Positions 28,018-42,000 of a stretch of 64,000 bases of DNA are shown here, piece by piece. This stretch comes from Tomocerus qinae (lineage: Eukaryota; Arthropoda; Collembola; Entomobryomorpha; Tomoceridae): the NCBI GenBank assembly GCA_020055645.1, contig CM034550.1, positions 17,869,001 through 17,933,000 on the forward strand, given 5' to 3'. Positions within the stretch are counted from its first letter, which is position 1. Each line of letters starts with the position of its first letter. A program made the position numbers and the translations under genes. The notes beneath the pieces were generated by a model. The model saw nothing but the letters and a program-made list of their open reading frames with translations. It was not told the DNA's origin and made no database searches.

Positions 28018-28139
28018 TTACATTTAACATCAATGTAAACATCAATTTAACATCAATTTTAACATTAATTTAACATCAATTTTAACATTAATTTAACATT
28101 AATTTTAACATTAATTTAACATCAATTTAACATCAATGA
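28018..28139. repeat. Short tandem repeat, unit about 11-13 bp (AACATYAATTT)
   Basis: About ten imperfect tandem copies of a TTTAACATCAA / TTTTAACATTAA unit, with C/T variation and variable T-run length. This is a minisatellite-like array within otherwise unstructured intergenic DNA. Confidence 0.85.
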
Positions 28140-29115
28140 TCAATATTTAGACATTTATCTAATGAATGGCTAATTTTAAGACTATTACAAATGTTTTCTT
28201 TAAGAGTAGGAAATTCCGGAAATTGAAGTACAGACAAACGTTTTCTATCAACCCAAATAACAACAATTTTTGTAACTATTGTCTTTCCTCTAATGTACTA
28301 TAATTACATGGTTTGTACGGATACACCTTTTACAACGAACACTGGACAATTGACATGACAAAGGACACGAAGGGACGAGTGTACATGGGTACTTGGTGTA
28401 AATCTTTATCGATTTGTAGTATTTTTGAATTTAGGTAATCTCCGTTACTCTGTTACATTACTTATTGTTTTCACTGGATGATTATGTTGATTTATATGTA
28501 TTTTTATCAATACACTTGTACGTGACATGGAAAACCGTTTGTATATCATATTCAATTATTCAATCAAATTAGTCGAATTAATAAATTATTAGCACCCTCA
28601 ATAACCCGGATCTCGTTTCTATTTCTATCAGGTAACAATTTATAAAGATAATCTATTAGGTCAAATTTTCCAGAATTAACTATTTCTAATTCATGTATTT
28701 CTTAATACATTTGTACGTAATCTGGAGGAAGAAAGAAGTCTTGGTAATAATGCTCTGTATAATGATAAACGTTATAGCACCTTAAATTCCTAGAACGAAT
28801 CAGGGATTGTCACAGTTTGTATAAGGTAATTGAATTTGGTCTTCCTTTTCAATACTCCTTGGACATTAGACTAGGTAATGTTTATTCTTGGTACAGTGAG
28901 ACTAACGTCTCTTTCCTTGTTATCTTCTCACAGATGAAATAAAACCTATCTATAAAAATAACTTATGAAATTAAATCTTCGATGAAATTTCTACTCCCTG
29001 CAATAAAGGGTCATGTTCCTCTTTTCGATCTTATATGTGGAATTCTATGGAATATTGAAAAAATATCAGCTGTAGTAAGTAAAACCAATAAAAATCATTT
29101 TTCTAAGTATTTGTG
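28140..29115. other. Intergenic, downstream of F-box/LRR gene 1
   Basis: AT-rich, no coding signal. Contains the presumed 3'UTR of the minus-strand F-box/LRR gene, whose stop codon is at 29116-29118. Confidence 0.5.
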
Positions 29116-30954
29116 TTAGTAAGCTACCTTTTTTGGATTGACCAAAGAAATTTTCTTGATACGTGTGCAAAATGCAATTCCGAATAGCAAAGATATTTCG
29201 CTCAATTTGGCAGATTCAAGTGACACGATTCTGAGTTCTGAGAAATAAGACATTGGTAAAGTTCAAACGGTATAAATAACGAGTAAAAAAAAGTTTGGGA
29301 AAAGAAGAATGGATATTTACCTTTCAAGTTTCCAATGTATGGATGAATTCTTAGAGATTTGACTCTTTGGTCTGTGAGTGCCAAATCCTTTAGTTTATTG
29401 ATATCCACGGCTGGAATTCCAGTAATGCCCGAATCCGTAAAGAATCCTTCTGTAGCCGTGAATTCTTTAAGTTCCGGCAAATTCCCAAAGATAATTCGAA
29501 TAGATTCGTCAGTCATATGTCCCATAGTCAATTTGTTGAGATGAGGAAAGCGCTGACACATTACTTGAACTGTTTTTGCCATGCAAAGCTTGACTGTGTT
29601 ATTCTCAACGATAAGACCTTGAAGATCGTGAGATACATATCTTTTGGTAGCTGTGTGCTTCCACGGGTTTAAAATGTTAGCAAAATCCGAATTAGAAATA
29701 ACCAATTCTTCCAGCATGGCTACGCTATTCAAGAAGAAAATATTCCCGGTGTATTCCTCCAATTGGAGTTTTTTCAGTTTCTTCATGAAAAAAGAGCTTG
29801 GAATTGCATTTGTTGAGAATGTGCTGCACAATAAATGCTTGTTGAGGTGATTAATTTTTAAGAATGTAAGGGAATCACGGAAATTTTTCAGTGCTTCGTG
29901 AAGAACTCCAGTGCGGATGTTTCCTCCACATAAAACAATCGTTAGCTTCTGAAGAGGGAATTTCTTCTTTGCAAGTTTCACAAGATCGTTATTTTCAATT
30001 ATGATCAACTCCATATTTAATGTAGTCAGCTTATCCAGTTCAATCGAATCGTGATTGAGAAGCATCTGAGATAATATGAGATCCCCAAATCTGCTTGAAT
30101 TCGAAGTGGCGAATTTTTCCAAGAAATGGGTGATATTCATTTCGTTCCGAGGATTATGAAGATGATAATGAACTGGAACACCTCTACGAGGTCGAGCTAG
30201 ACGCTGCATCCGGAAATCAATTTGTCGACTGGAGACTGGAAATTGTGGGGCGCATTGAAGACTTGAAAGAGTATTTATGTTGCAGGCTGCAGCCAATATT
30301 CGGAGTAATAATTGACATGATGGATCATTGATCAAGTTGCAGTTGATAGAGAGATTTTTTAAATTTGGCAAATAAAGCTTCGGCATAGTTTGCAAGTTTT
30401 GAATCGAAGGTTCATGGTTGAAGCATAATTTCAATTCCAATAAATTTGGCACCGTTTTACCGAGAAGTTCCCACAAGGTAGAGTAGTCCCAGTATACTCT
30501 GTCTAAGTACAGATATTGTATGATATTTCCATTGGTACGAAATAATTTCTGCACCCATTCGTTTTCTAATTCTAGTGGAGCCCCCAATTTATAATTGATT
30601 GGATCAGCAAAGGAAGTATACGAATGTTCAAGGAATTCCTCGATTTTCTCTGGAGATTGAAATGATATTTGCGAGCATTTTCGCAAATATTTCCATGCCT
30701 CAATATTCCACTCGTGACAAACCAGTCTGCAAGTTTTCAGTTCTTCAATTTCACATAAACTTAAAATCCTTTCAGTGATCTGTAAAATATTAGCAATTGC
30801 AAAACCTCATGAAAATCCCGAATTAATTTAACATTTTCAACAATATTCTAATAATAAAAATGTAATCAGTTACCGATGGAATCAATAAAGCATTAAGGGC
30901 CGATTGCTCCGGCAGATGTTCGCTGTCAGTTTCCGCCACGATTTCGTCTTTCAT
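29116..30954 (-). CDS. F-box and leucine-rich-repeat protein, copy 1
   Basis: Three exons on the minus strand: 30954-30874, 30779-29321 and 29237-29116, giving 553 residues. The start ATG at 30954 opens a short acidic N-terminus, and exon 1 ends in NALLIPS. Exon 2 continues with ITERILSLCEIEELKTCRLV and C-x-W, the typical F-box helix pattern ending in VC..W. The rest is a degenerate leucine-rich repeat array, e.g. LKLCFNHEPSIQ, LPNLKNLSINCN and FPHLNKLTMGHMTDESIRII. Family role: F-box proteins bind Skp1 and recruit substrates, here through the LRRs, to SCF ubiquitin ligases; the substrate is unknown. The second intron splits codon 1 of the last exon, which reads ELRIVSLESAKLSEISLLFG and ends at a TAA. 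Same architecture and intron phases as the gene at 52869-55762. The initiator is the ATG in exon 1, not the TTG inside the LRR exon. Confidence 0.85.
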
Positions 30955-33160
30955 TTTCCAAAGATTCAATTTAGCAGCCTAGGATTTCATTACAGAACTA
31001 AAATAAATATGGAATTGCCATGAATTCTGAACACCTTATGTTACGGAGTGTTATAGGTATTTAATTTAGTGCGAGTACAGAAACTGTTTCTGGTAACCTT
31101 ATAATAACTGTTTGTGAATAGTAAAAATAAATATCTCTCTGTTCAATAATGTCATTGTTGAGTTGCGGGGAAGATTAGAGCAGCTCGTTAATAAATTCGT
31201 TTATTAGTCCTACATATTATTAAAAAAAGAATTTTAGCCTAATGCCGGAAGTCCCAGCAAGATGTACAAGAAAATAACAAATGTTTAAATGCCTGCTACT
31301 CCTTGTGCGACGCAAATCTGCTGTTCTCAGAAAAGCAAGTATTCGCATCGATTCTCACATCCCTCACTCTATATGAAATAACATGTTCACCTTATGTTCT
31401 TTATAGACTTTGCTCACACAGATCGCAGAACAAATGCTCCTCAAGAATTACCCGCATCCGCGTCTGTACAACTTCTTTCTACCTATATTGCTCTTTATTT
31501 TAAGATTACTTAGTATTAAATGCAGATATACCTCCTGATGTTTATAGCTATGAAAACAAAATAGGTACCAAGCTGAATTATATTATATGATAAAATATTT
31601 TTAACTCTCGAATACATCTATAAGAGCTGTTCGATGGTACTATTACAAACAGAAGCCATACAGTATAAAAGTTCATTCTCGAACCAGGTCAAACCTTATC
31701 TTGTCCTATAAGAGCATATCAACTATCTGTACATAATAGCTCCTGACAGACGAACACACGAGAAAACTTGGATATCCTACAATACAGGCACCTGTAGGAA
31801 AACATCATTCAGATCAAAAACTATATCTACATCCTTTCATAACTATTTCTACCAACTCCACCGTTCCAAAACACTTTATATCTATAAATCAAACATGTTT
31901 GCTAAATCGTATCGATTTTTCCATGTTATAGCGACGTTTACATGTTATCGATTTGTACAAAATAAACCGTCAGGTAGAATAAGCGTCGCTTTTGACTGTT
32001 ATCTCTTCTATTTTGCTCATCATAAATTCTGCAAAGCAATTCATTCCTTATGATGGGACTCAAATATTTTCATATGCTAAATAATTTATGCCAATGCAGC
32101 TGAACACGGACTTTTTTCAGTTAAACGTATTAGTACTAGCTTAAAGTTGGTAGCAAGACGTATTTTGGTGGTAAATAGTAACAATAATTACACCAATAAA
32201 GAAAAGATACGGTATGACAAACAACATATTTATGATACTTTCCTTATATTCCAAATCACATCTATGAATGAATATAAACCATAAACCAATACTATCGAGT
32301 TACAATCATTTTTTGAACAGGATATTAAAGGTTTTCGTCTGGATACTTTTTCCGAAATTTTATTTGTCCCATTATTTTCGAAGTATACAGAAGAAAGCAG
32401 ATACCTTGTAGTAACTAATACTCAGATATTACTCACGTAAAAGTACGACAAATCTTTGAATTCTTCACTGCGTTTGCGTTTTAGAGATGAACTAGCTAAA
32501 ATGGAAATAACTCTAATGTGGTTCTATATCAAATTATTAAATATTAAAAAGTCAACCCAACGCCAATAAATGTCCCAGAGGACATAAAAAAATACAAATG
32601 TTTTTTTTAAATTTTAGTTTAAAATCTTCAGCGTAGTTTTCAAAAGAAGTGTATCTGTCGCTGATCCCCAAAAAGAGATACTAACACCAGTTTAATGTAT
32701 AAATGAGACGATCGTATAGCATAATGGGTAAGATGAGCATACAGAAGAACTCCGCGGTTTTCAAATGCTCTCAAGTCAATCTCCGATCACGCAATGTTTA
32801 CTTGCTTAGGAAAACACTAAAGAAATACTCAAAGCTGTTTTCTTTAATACTGCAATTATTGATTACTGGGAGAAAGGTCTGACGAATTTTAGAAATATTT
32901 CCTAGAAAACTGAGGTAATTTCATGTTCTATTCGGTGTAAAGTATTTTCAACCTAAATATCCTAATTTGCGGAAGCAGGTTGTAAATATTCAGTAAGTGG
33001 TAAGTAGAAAATTTTGCCTTAACACTATTTTTTAGTTCTAAAAAAATTTGGGTATAAATACAAATTAAGTATTTATAAAATAAAAATAATCGAGTGTTTC
33101 TTTTCAGGTCATCATCCTTATCTGTGTAATAATTCTCAAGTATACATTAAAATTAACGAA
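30955..33160. other. Divergent intergenic region between F-box/LRR gene 1 and MLST8
   Basis: Promoter-containing region for two divergent genes. An acceptor-like ttcttttcag at about 33098-33107 just upstream of the MLST8 start suggests a 5'UTR intron. Around 32706-32790 there is a tRNA-like A-box (TAGCATAATGG), discussed separately. Otherwise nothing recognisable. Confidence 0.5.
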
Positions 33161-34850
33161 ATGGGCAGTCCGGGAACAGGATCCCCAAACCCAGACGACG
33201 ACGATGTGCATCCGTCAAATAACAGTAATCCAAATTCTTTGACATCTGTCGGAGGAGCTTCTCCAGTGTCCACAAATTCTCCAAACAATCCCCTTACAGT
33301 TGGTGATACGGTTTTGGCTACCGCGGGATATGATCATACAATAAAATTGTGGGCAGTGCACACATCGATTTGTGTGAAAACTTTGCAGCATCCTGATTCG
33401 GTAAAAGATTATTGCTCAAAATGTAAAAAAAATGATTAATTTTATTATCAAAGGTGATAAGGGATATTTACATTTTTGTAGCAAGTTAATGATCTGTCCA
33501 TTACCCCGGACCGAAGACTTGTTGCTGCTGCTGGATTTCAACATGTCCGAGTATATGATATTCAATCATCTAATCAAAACCCTTCTTTGAATTTCGAAGG
33601 ATTGACCAAGAATGTTACTACTATTGGATTTAACCGTGATGCCCAGTGGATGTACAGTGGAGGAGAAGACTACAATGCAAGAATTTGGGATTTAAGGTTT
33701 GATAATAGTCTTCCCATTTCACGTATGGAATAGAATTACGTACTTGTTTATGTTTTGCATAAGTTTATTATATTTCATTTCTAGATCAAGTAGTCCACAA
33801 TGTCAGAAAGTTTTCCAGACTCACTCTTCGCCCATTACTTGTGCAACGCTTCATCCTAATAATACAGAATTAATTATTAGTGATCACAGTGGAAATATTC
33901 ATGTTTGGGATTTGAGAAACGATCGGACAGAACAATTAGTAAGAAATCTGTATTTAATTTAATTTTTATATAAATTACGATATTTTTGTAAAAGATTTTA
34001 CAATCTCCAATGAATTCATGAAAATCAAGGAGATTCCTGATTTGATATCTTCTTGATGAGAATCCTAACATTTAACCATGCACGTGGATAAAATTTAAGA
34101 TACGGTAAAAATATACAAATAATTGCAAATGATGTAGGTCCCAGACCAAAATAGTTCTGTACCAGTTCAGCACGTCGCAATAGATCCGTTAGGCCGCTTT
34201 TTGGCTGCTGTAAATAACAAAGGGGATTGTTACATATGGAGTTTAGAAGGTAAAAATACTACATATAATTGCTTAGTCAGGTAATTGGAATAAACTAAAA
34301 TGGTATTTGATTGTACAGGAAGCGATACAGATCCATTAAGATTGAGTCCATTTCATAAAATGAAAGCCCATAAACGATATGCCTTAAAATGTTGCTTTTC
34401 TCCAGATGGAAGGTACGTTAATTTAATTACAAAAGTGTTGAAAGCGAACAGCAAGAAATTCACCTGTATACATTTGCAATAATTATTTCAATGCGTTTTT
34501 TGCAGTTTACTAGCTACTACATCTGCAGATCAAACATGCAAAATTTGGCGAGTAGAAGACTTTTCCCTGATGACAGATTTACATTGTTCTAGTCAGAGAT
34601 GGGTATGGGATGCAGCTTTTACTGGCGACAGTCAATACATCATCACAGGTAAGAAAAAGTTGTTTTTCGTGTATTTTACATTAATTTATAAATATAGGCA
34701 TGTAAAATATATTATTGTTTGTAAATAGCATCCTCGGATAATCTGGCTCGACTCTGGTCTGTCGAATCTGGGCAAACCAAGAGAGAATACAGCGGTCATC
34801 AGAAGCCACTTTGCTGTGTTAAGTTCCGAGACCCTAGTTTTAGTAACTGA
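33161..34850 (+). CDS. MLST8: mLST8 (GβL), WD40 subunit of TOR complexes
   Basis: Seven exons join in phase: 33161-33400, 33482-33696, 33785-33938, 34138-34249, 34319-34412, 34506-34648 and 34729-34850, giving 359 residues. The protein is seven WD40 repeats with motifs diagnostic of LST8: [82 protein letters not shown] and [19 protein letters not shown], ending in a short tail after [11 protein letters not shown]. Family knowledge: it binds the mTOR kinase domain in TORC1 and TORC2 and supports nutrient and growth signalling. The N-terminus carries an extra Ser/Pro/Asn/Asp-rich stretch of about 40 residues not present in the roughly 326-residue vertebrate protein. The start codon context and an upstream 5'UTR acceptor support this ATG. 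Confidence 0.95.
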
Positions 34851-36049
34851 GACTTTTTTATTTGTAAAATAGCTGTAATTTGTTTATATGTAGATAGGTT
34901 GTTAGATTCAAAATTCCTGCATGCAAAAATGTAGAGAAATTCAAAAAATGACAATGCCGTAGATTTATCATCTCTACAAAGCCCAATTTGGTGTAGGATT
35001 TATTATAAAATGCAATATTCTAACAATAACAGGTATAATATATTATGTATATGTGAATATTGTGAATATATCATTTAGCTACAGAATAATAATATGTTAT
35101 ACATTCATGACTTCCATTCTTCCAACTTGTGTTATAACAACAAAGCGAATAACAACGTGGATGGGTATTTTTACATATAGGCATGATAAGCTTAAATTGG
35201 TAATATATGCCATATATGCTACATCTACTCATTTTTACATGTTCTTTAATTTCATACAATGTCATTCAATGAATGAATTACTAAATAAGTGACTAAAGTA
35301 TTTTTAGTTGCTTATTGAGTTTTAACCTATAGAGCATACATTAGATAGACCCCTATGGAAAATTACGTTATATTATATAGTTAATAAGTGAAGTGTTGCA
35401 AGAACTTATTGTCAAAAATATACACCAGGAAAGGCAGAATGTAGTAAGGAGAGATCTCACTGGAATTCATCTTATTTTTGTCTTCCAAAGTCGTGTAACT
35501 TCTAATCTTGATTTTTCCATCTACGTGGTGAGTAGTAATTATTGTAGACATACAATATTCGAAGAGGCTGACATGTTAAGTCTGTGATGATAATCTACTG
35601 TTAGTCTACCTGAATGTAAGCATCAATCGTTTAAGGGTTTCAAAGGTTGAAAGTAGTTTTTTATAGAGCCAATTGTAAACCTGACTAAAAGATTTAATTT
35701 TAAATTACAACTAACACTAACCTAGTATTTCGACTTTTGATTTGATTTTGAAGCCCCGTTTTAAACTGTTTCAAACTCTTCTTTCAAATTGTCTTTCCTT
35801 GCACCTTGTAAACTAGATATTATTTACCTATAATTACATACGAGTAATATTTTGCCTCTATTGGTATAGGTAATATACATATCCCTGGAAATTGGCCCTA
35901 AAAATCGTTGCAGTCATTGATTAAAAGTATTAAATAGATATAGTTAGTGAAAACATTGGAGATTAGTTGTGTTGACTATATAGTACCATATTTTAGGGAA
36001 ATCGGAGTAAGTACTCTATTTAATATTCGTTAATTGGTAGTTTTTTCTA
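34851..36049. other. Convergent intergenic region
   Basis: 3' flanks of MLST8 (plus) and the α2δ gene (minus). Short AT-rich open frames only, no motif support. Confidence 0.55.
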
Positions 36050-39000
36050 TTAGTAGTAGAGTATAAGTAAACTGAGCAGTATTAAAGGGATCGATGTCTC
36101 AATAATTGATGATGAACCACCGCAGTCTTCACGTAGTTGACTCTCCTGTAACAGAATAAATACAAAAGTAGCAATATCCTTCAATTAAACACATTCTTTG
36201 AGTAGAAATATAATTACCTCTTCATGATAGGCAAAACAACTTTTTGGCCTTTTTCTATACATAGGAAGATAAGGTGTCCTGCATATCTGGGAGAGAAGTT
36301 CATTCTGGGCAGTTGCATTTAGCACTTCAATATCTAAATCATACTCCACTTCTTTTCCTTTAATATTGGTCTTCCTTTTTTCTCTGTTACATTCTGCGTC
36401 GATCACCACTAGTATCAAGTTTGTCTTTGGAATATTTGTTACTTGGATAAATCTAAAAGAAATAATATTACAGCATTTTTTTAGATTACAACAATGTAGA
36501 TTTTAAATATATGTATTTTGATTAGACGATTGAGATAACTTACCCGTTAGCACTACCTTGGTTAATACAATCGAGATTGTCTTGTCTATAAATGACTCTC
36601 TCAAATTTAGGGTCTTTGTTATTATGGTCCTTGCCACTAATTTCTTTAATGTAATCAGGACCAAATGTGAACAATGTGTATTCCTGATGACAAGGCCGCA
36701 ATCGAGTTTTATTTATAGAAGCCATCTCCAGAAAAGGGAAAGAATTGGGATTGTCTGGTTCCAATTCTTGCTCGTCATTAGCTGACACTACTACTCATAA
36801 TTAGAAAATTAAAAACTATATTCGTAAAAATTAAACTTTTGCCAACAAAATTCTTACCATTGACAAGGACAGAAGAAAAGTCTGGGTAAAAGAGGCTATG
36901 AAAGTTAACCTGAAGAGCTAACCAAGCCAATTTTGCCAGAAACCAATTGAAGATCATTTTTAGGTGGTTTAATGGCTGAAAGAAAATTAATACAATCAAG
37001 TTGTAAAGAATCATCAGAAACAAAAAATCTTCCTAGCGAAATTCATTTTGCTAGTCTGTAGTATTTACCGTGAGCAAAATATTAGCGAATCCAGTTTTGG
37101 CAACAAGGTGGTAACATATTGCTTGATAATCAATTACTTTTACTTTTTTGTAGATGCTCATTTCTACAAGCTTTTCCAGGACGTCTGTATCAACTTCACC
37201 AAAAAACCTCCCTGTTTAAACGAATGAAAAAGTTATGCTACTGCATGTAAATTATCATGATAAATATCAACAATATCCTATTTTGCAATCATGCTTAATT
37301 TACCCGTATCGGCAAACTTTATGGATGTATAAATAATGAAGGCGTTATCATCCAAAAGATAGCAATCAACATTAGGGGCACCACAAACCTAAAATTTCCA
37401 ATTAGATTTAATTTATGTTTTTAAAGATTCATGAAGATTTATTTGTTACGCACTTTATTAGATGCATTGATGAATCTTTCGGTAAACTTCTCGTAAGAAA
37501 ATTGGACTCCGGTGACCGCAACAGGAGCATGTCTCAAATTCGCACCGTTCTTTTTGACAAAGACAGCCCTTGTGGCAACTGCCAGAGGTGTGCTGTCGTT
37601 CCTTGTCCCCGAGTCAAAAGGCACAGAAATTACGTACGAGTCGGGTTCTACTTCATATCTGTCCACAGCCCTTTTGTACCACAGTTCTTCTGTGGCATGA
37701 GCATTGTCTTCTACAAACGGGCTAAAATAATCCAAAATTTCCATTACAAAGTAGTTAATACATGCAAAATATAAATTATGTGGGTACATGTAAAGAAAAA
37801 TGCAAGGAATGACCAAAACATATTACATGTCTGTTGGAGATGGATCTACAGGCGAAATTTCAATCCATCTAGTCAAACCACTCCGGGTTGCTATAAAACC
37901 GATGACAGCTCCAAAACTCTGTGCCACCTGTCTATCAAAAATTATGCGCGTAAATTCCTTGAATCAATATTTATAGTTATAATTATCAGCTACAACTAAA
38001 TAGATGTTTGTATATAAATATATGAAATATGATAGAGGGACAGTTGTGATTTTCCATTTCTCCAGGAAAGCAAAAAATGCAGCCAGATCAAACCAAATAC
38101 ATGTCCACCAGACTTTCATTAATTACCAATCATTTAATAATGTATGACCTACGGTACTTTACAATATGAAAGCCTGGTGGCTTCACCATAATTGAGAACC
38201 TTTGTGGAATGAAATGTTGGAATCAAACACGGTTACCTTCGATGTAGCTTCCTTGTACATCTTTGCTAAGGGGCTTTAATGTGTGCAAGGCAATGTGATT
38301 GTTATCATTACAATAATGTCAAACTTAAAAGTTAAAACTTTTAGTTAAGACAATTCAGAAAATTAAATCGCATATACTTAAGTAGATTAGGTGGGATTAT
38401 ATTATTGTTAAAATTCTTAATTCGAAATTGTTTCGTACTAAGTGCATGTCAACAGAGCTATTATATTTACCTCTCAGAATCATTCAACTTCCATTGTTTG
38501 TAATAATTGAAGCTTTCGGTGACATTTGCGTCAAAAACGAGACTTTGCACCAGATCCTTTTCACCTGTGAGATAATGAGGTCGATTTATTAACATTTCAA
38601 TATAATTATTTACGTATATTGCATACATTCAGATGGAAAAAAGCAACTCATATTTGGGAAATTTACAAGGAGCTGGATATTTACTTACATTTGTAAATAT
38701 CCTGTTCAAAGAACTTTTCTTTTTTCCCGTGGCCCCGGTTGATGCCTGTATTTTTCCAAGCAAATGAAGGTTGCGCATTTTGAATCATGCGAAGAAAATG
38801 AATGAGAAGATCTTCTTTGGTAATAAGATCAGGATGTTCTCCTTTTATAAATTCACAGTAAGTCCAGTCTGGATTAACTCTCCACTTCCGAGATTCGTTA
38901 ACTCCTTCGAAATAATGCGTTACATCAATTCCTTGGCCATCCCTCCTCAATTCGATTTCTCCAAAAAATCGATACTGGCCTGAATGAGGAATAGCTATTC

Positions 39001-42000
39001 CCAATGTATATTGAGTCTGGTTTATTTTCGCAAACGCGTATTTTTGTTTTCGAACTGTTACACGTTTCTGTAATTGAAACATTTAGAATAAGGTCTACGT
39101 AGCTTAGAATTATAAGGTTTATAACCAATGTTAGAAACTTACGAATTCGTCTTGAGCAATTCTAACTTTTAACGACTTAGACCGGCTAGGTCCTACTTCC
39201 ATATCTATCATATCCTTCCTCATCTGCAATGAAAAACATGTTTCCGAAAAGTTCCGTAGGTTAGAAATAATTGAATAGAAATAAGATTGAAAAATTAGGA
39301 ACTCACGGAAAGTAAATCTTCATCTTGATTTCTTGCGATGTCAGAGTCTATAAGTTCTACTTCAGTAAGATCTACAGTGTTGTAGTTTGGTTTGAGGATA
39401 TCTATCAGCTGGACATAAAATACTTATGTTTTATAAACATTGTCGAAAAAGTATGTCATGCAAAAGGTTTACTGGCCATTTACATTTACCAAGGGTCTCC
39501 AATCAGGATGAAAGACAATGTATCCATTTTCTGTGATGGCAAAGGCATATCCATTGACACCAAGTTTGAAAGGGGAGGTCATCTTATGTATATCTTTAAT
39601 GGGAATATCTGTTCCAACAACACCTAAGAAAATTGCAATTCTTTCCTGGAAAACCAAATAGAAATTCGATTAGTGCCTTCCCATGACTCGTTTTTATTTA
39701 ACAGGACAAAGAACATAGAAAGAGGAATGGAAAGTTGATGATAATTTTAACGGTAAAATGTTATCACATTATAGATTGCATTAAAAGTAGCCACAAAAGC
39801 GACATGCAAGTGCACAGTACCTCTCTATTTTCCAGAGTAGAATGGGAGTGATTAAATTGGACTTGAATTGTTTTATTCTATTAGTGTGCAGCAGCAGAGC
39901 ATGAAGGATAGAAAAGAAAAATAAATTTTGTGAGTTTTCCCTTTTCATGAATCAATTAGTAATGAATGATTAAATTGTCATTTGAGTAGTAAGATGTAAA
40001 AAGAAATGAACACAACACAACAATTAGCGTAGCTTAATTAATTAGACAGTGACATGATCATTTACATTTTGGTATACTAATTAAATACTTATAGTATTAA
40101 TGAGAATGTAAGTTAAATGGAGAGGTTTTGTGAGACCCAACTTTTTCCAGTGATTGATTGTGTTGTTTCATGACATTGTAAATGAATTATAATGGTTTTG
40201 GTACTGTAGGCAGAAGGTAGGTAGGTAAATTTGATCTGTCTGTGATCTAGTATTGTGATGGAAAGATTTGTGAAGGCGTGAATCGTGAATTAGGACAACG
40301 ATTACTGTATTGTGGCTGTTTATGGCGTGGCGTGACATGGACGGTGAAGTAGACGAAGACAGTTGTCGGTAGTAGGTAGGTAACACAGAAAGAAAATGCT
40401 CATTAGTAAGTAAGTACAGTAATTATAGTTAGTGCTTTGCATTGCTTAGCAAAGCAGTATAGCATCACAAATAATCATATATATTAATAATTGTAATTAA
40501 ATATATGAAATTTGGAAACGATAAATGGAAAAGTTAAGAACATTAATAGCATAATTTTACAAAAAATTCCCAAGTCATAAATAACACAGCATACATTGAT
40601 TTCCCAGTTAATTAATGTTATATTACACCAAAATCTTGTTTTCAGATTCAAAATGTATACACATGAAACAAGAAAAGATTAGGAAAATGAAGTGCAAAAC
40701 ATGGAACAAGTGCACAACAATGAGTGGAACAAAGTTGGAGCACTGCACCTCTTTGTCAGCTTTGTCTCTCCTTACTGTCGTGTTCCTCAAGTCGAAAACC
40801 GGAAGGGACACGGAAATCATGAACCGGAACTCTCGATCAGGAGGCCAATGGTGTAGCTTCGCCTAAGACACCGTGCAAAAAATGGTACAAAAAACAATTC
40901 ACATTAGTTAGCACATTTCAGAAGTCAGGGCCCGAAAAGTCTCAAAAGGTTCACAACTTGACGTTTTTACAAATCAATCCAACCAAATCTAAATTAGTAA
41001 TTGCCAACAACATTGCCAATTGCCAACCAACCAATTCAACTCAACTACCTTCTAGCTTCTACTGGTAACATCTATCTAAAATCTAAGCTAGAGACAAAAA
41101 AATCATGCTTGCTAGTTGCTATTGCTCTGGACTTCATGCATGCTCATTGCATATTGTCCCGGACCTGAGAACCGTCCTAGAATATGAAAGGGTCACTTAA
41201 ATTGTTAGTCAGTACTATTATAGGTATGGTAGAAACACTTGAAAAATGCTAGTACATAACAGTTTGACGTTTTCTTATAGACAAAGGATTAGAACATTCA
41301 AAGCGTATACATTAGGTAGAAGAGAAATACCCGTCTGTTTTCCTAAGTATGCCTTTTATCTTAGGTCATTCAGGTCTCTTTTTATGTAATTATTATACTC
41401 TTAACAATCTTAGGTCACATCAAAATCAAACGATAAATTGTAAAGGATACTTGAAAATCTATAATCAAGAAACCAAAGATTATTGCTTACTAAAAAATAT
41501 TTTGGAAAAAATTTAAATGGAGAAAATTGATTTTCCGCTAAATTTGAACAAAGAAAAGGAAGAGAGACCTCTTTTGATTAGTTTTTCGTTAGACAAAATG
41601 ACATTCATGAAAAGCAGCCCGACACCGAGTACGAACAAACGAACAACTCACGGTTATCAAACAAAAAAACGAAACGAACTAAACCGGTAAAGAACTGACC
41701 TCGGTTTCTTTTTGCTTGGCAATTTGAAATTCTAGTTTCTTTACAGATACTGCTTGGGCCCGCGGACGTGGAGTATCGTCGGCGGGGTTCTTCGGCTGCC
41801 TCTAGTGTAGTGAGTATTAGTAAAGCAGTTTTACAGACCAACAGAACAATAAATAAAATACAGGCAGGAAGTTGTCCGTGAAGAATGAGCAAGAACAGCA
41901 GAGCACAGTACTTAAGCAGTGCAAAATTGTGAAATTTTCATGTAATTTTTTCTAAATTGTACTGTGACTGTTCTGTACTGGCTAAATACTTTCAAAGTTT

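Noticed and set aside
30684-30686. TTG as the start of F-box/LRR gene 1
   Set aside because: The frame continues upstream through the F-box to an acceptor at 30780-30781 and an ATG-bearing first exon at 30954, so the TTG is an internal leucine codon.
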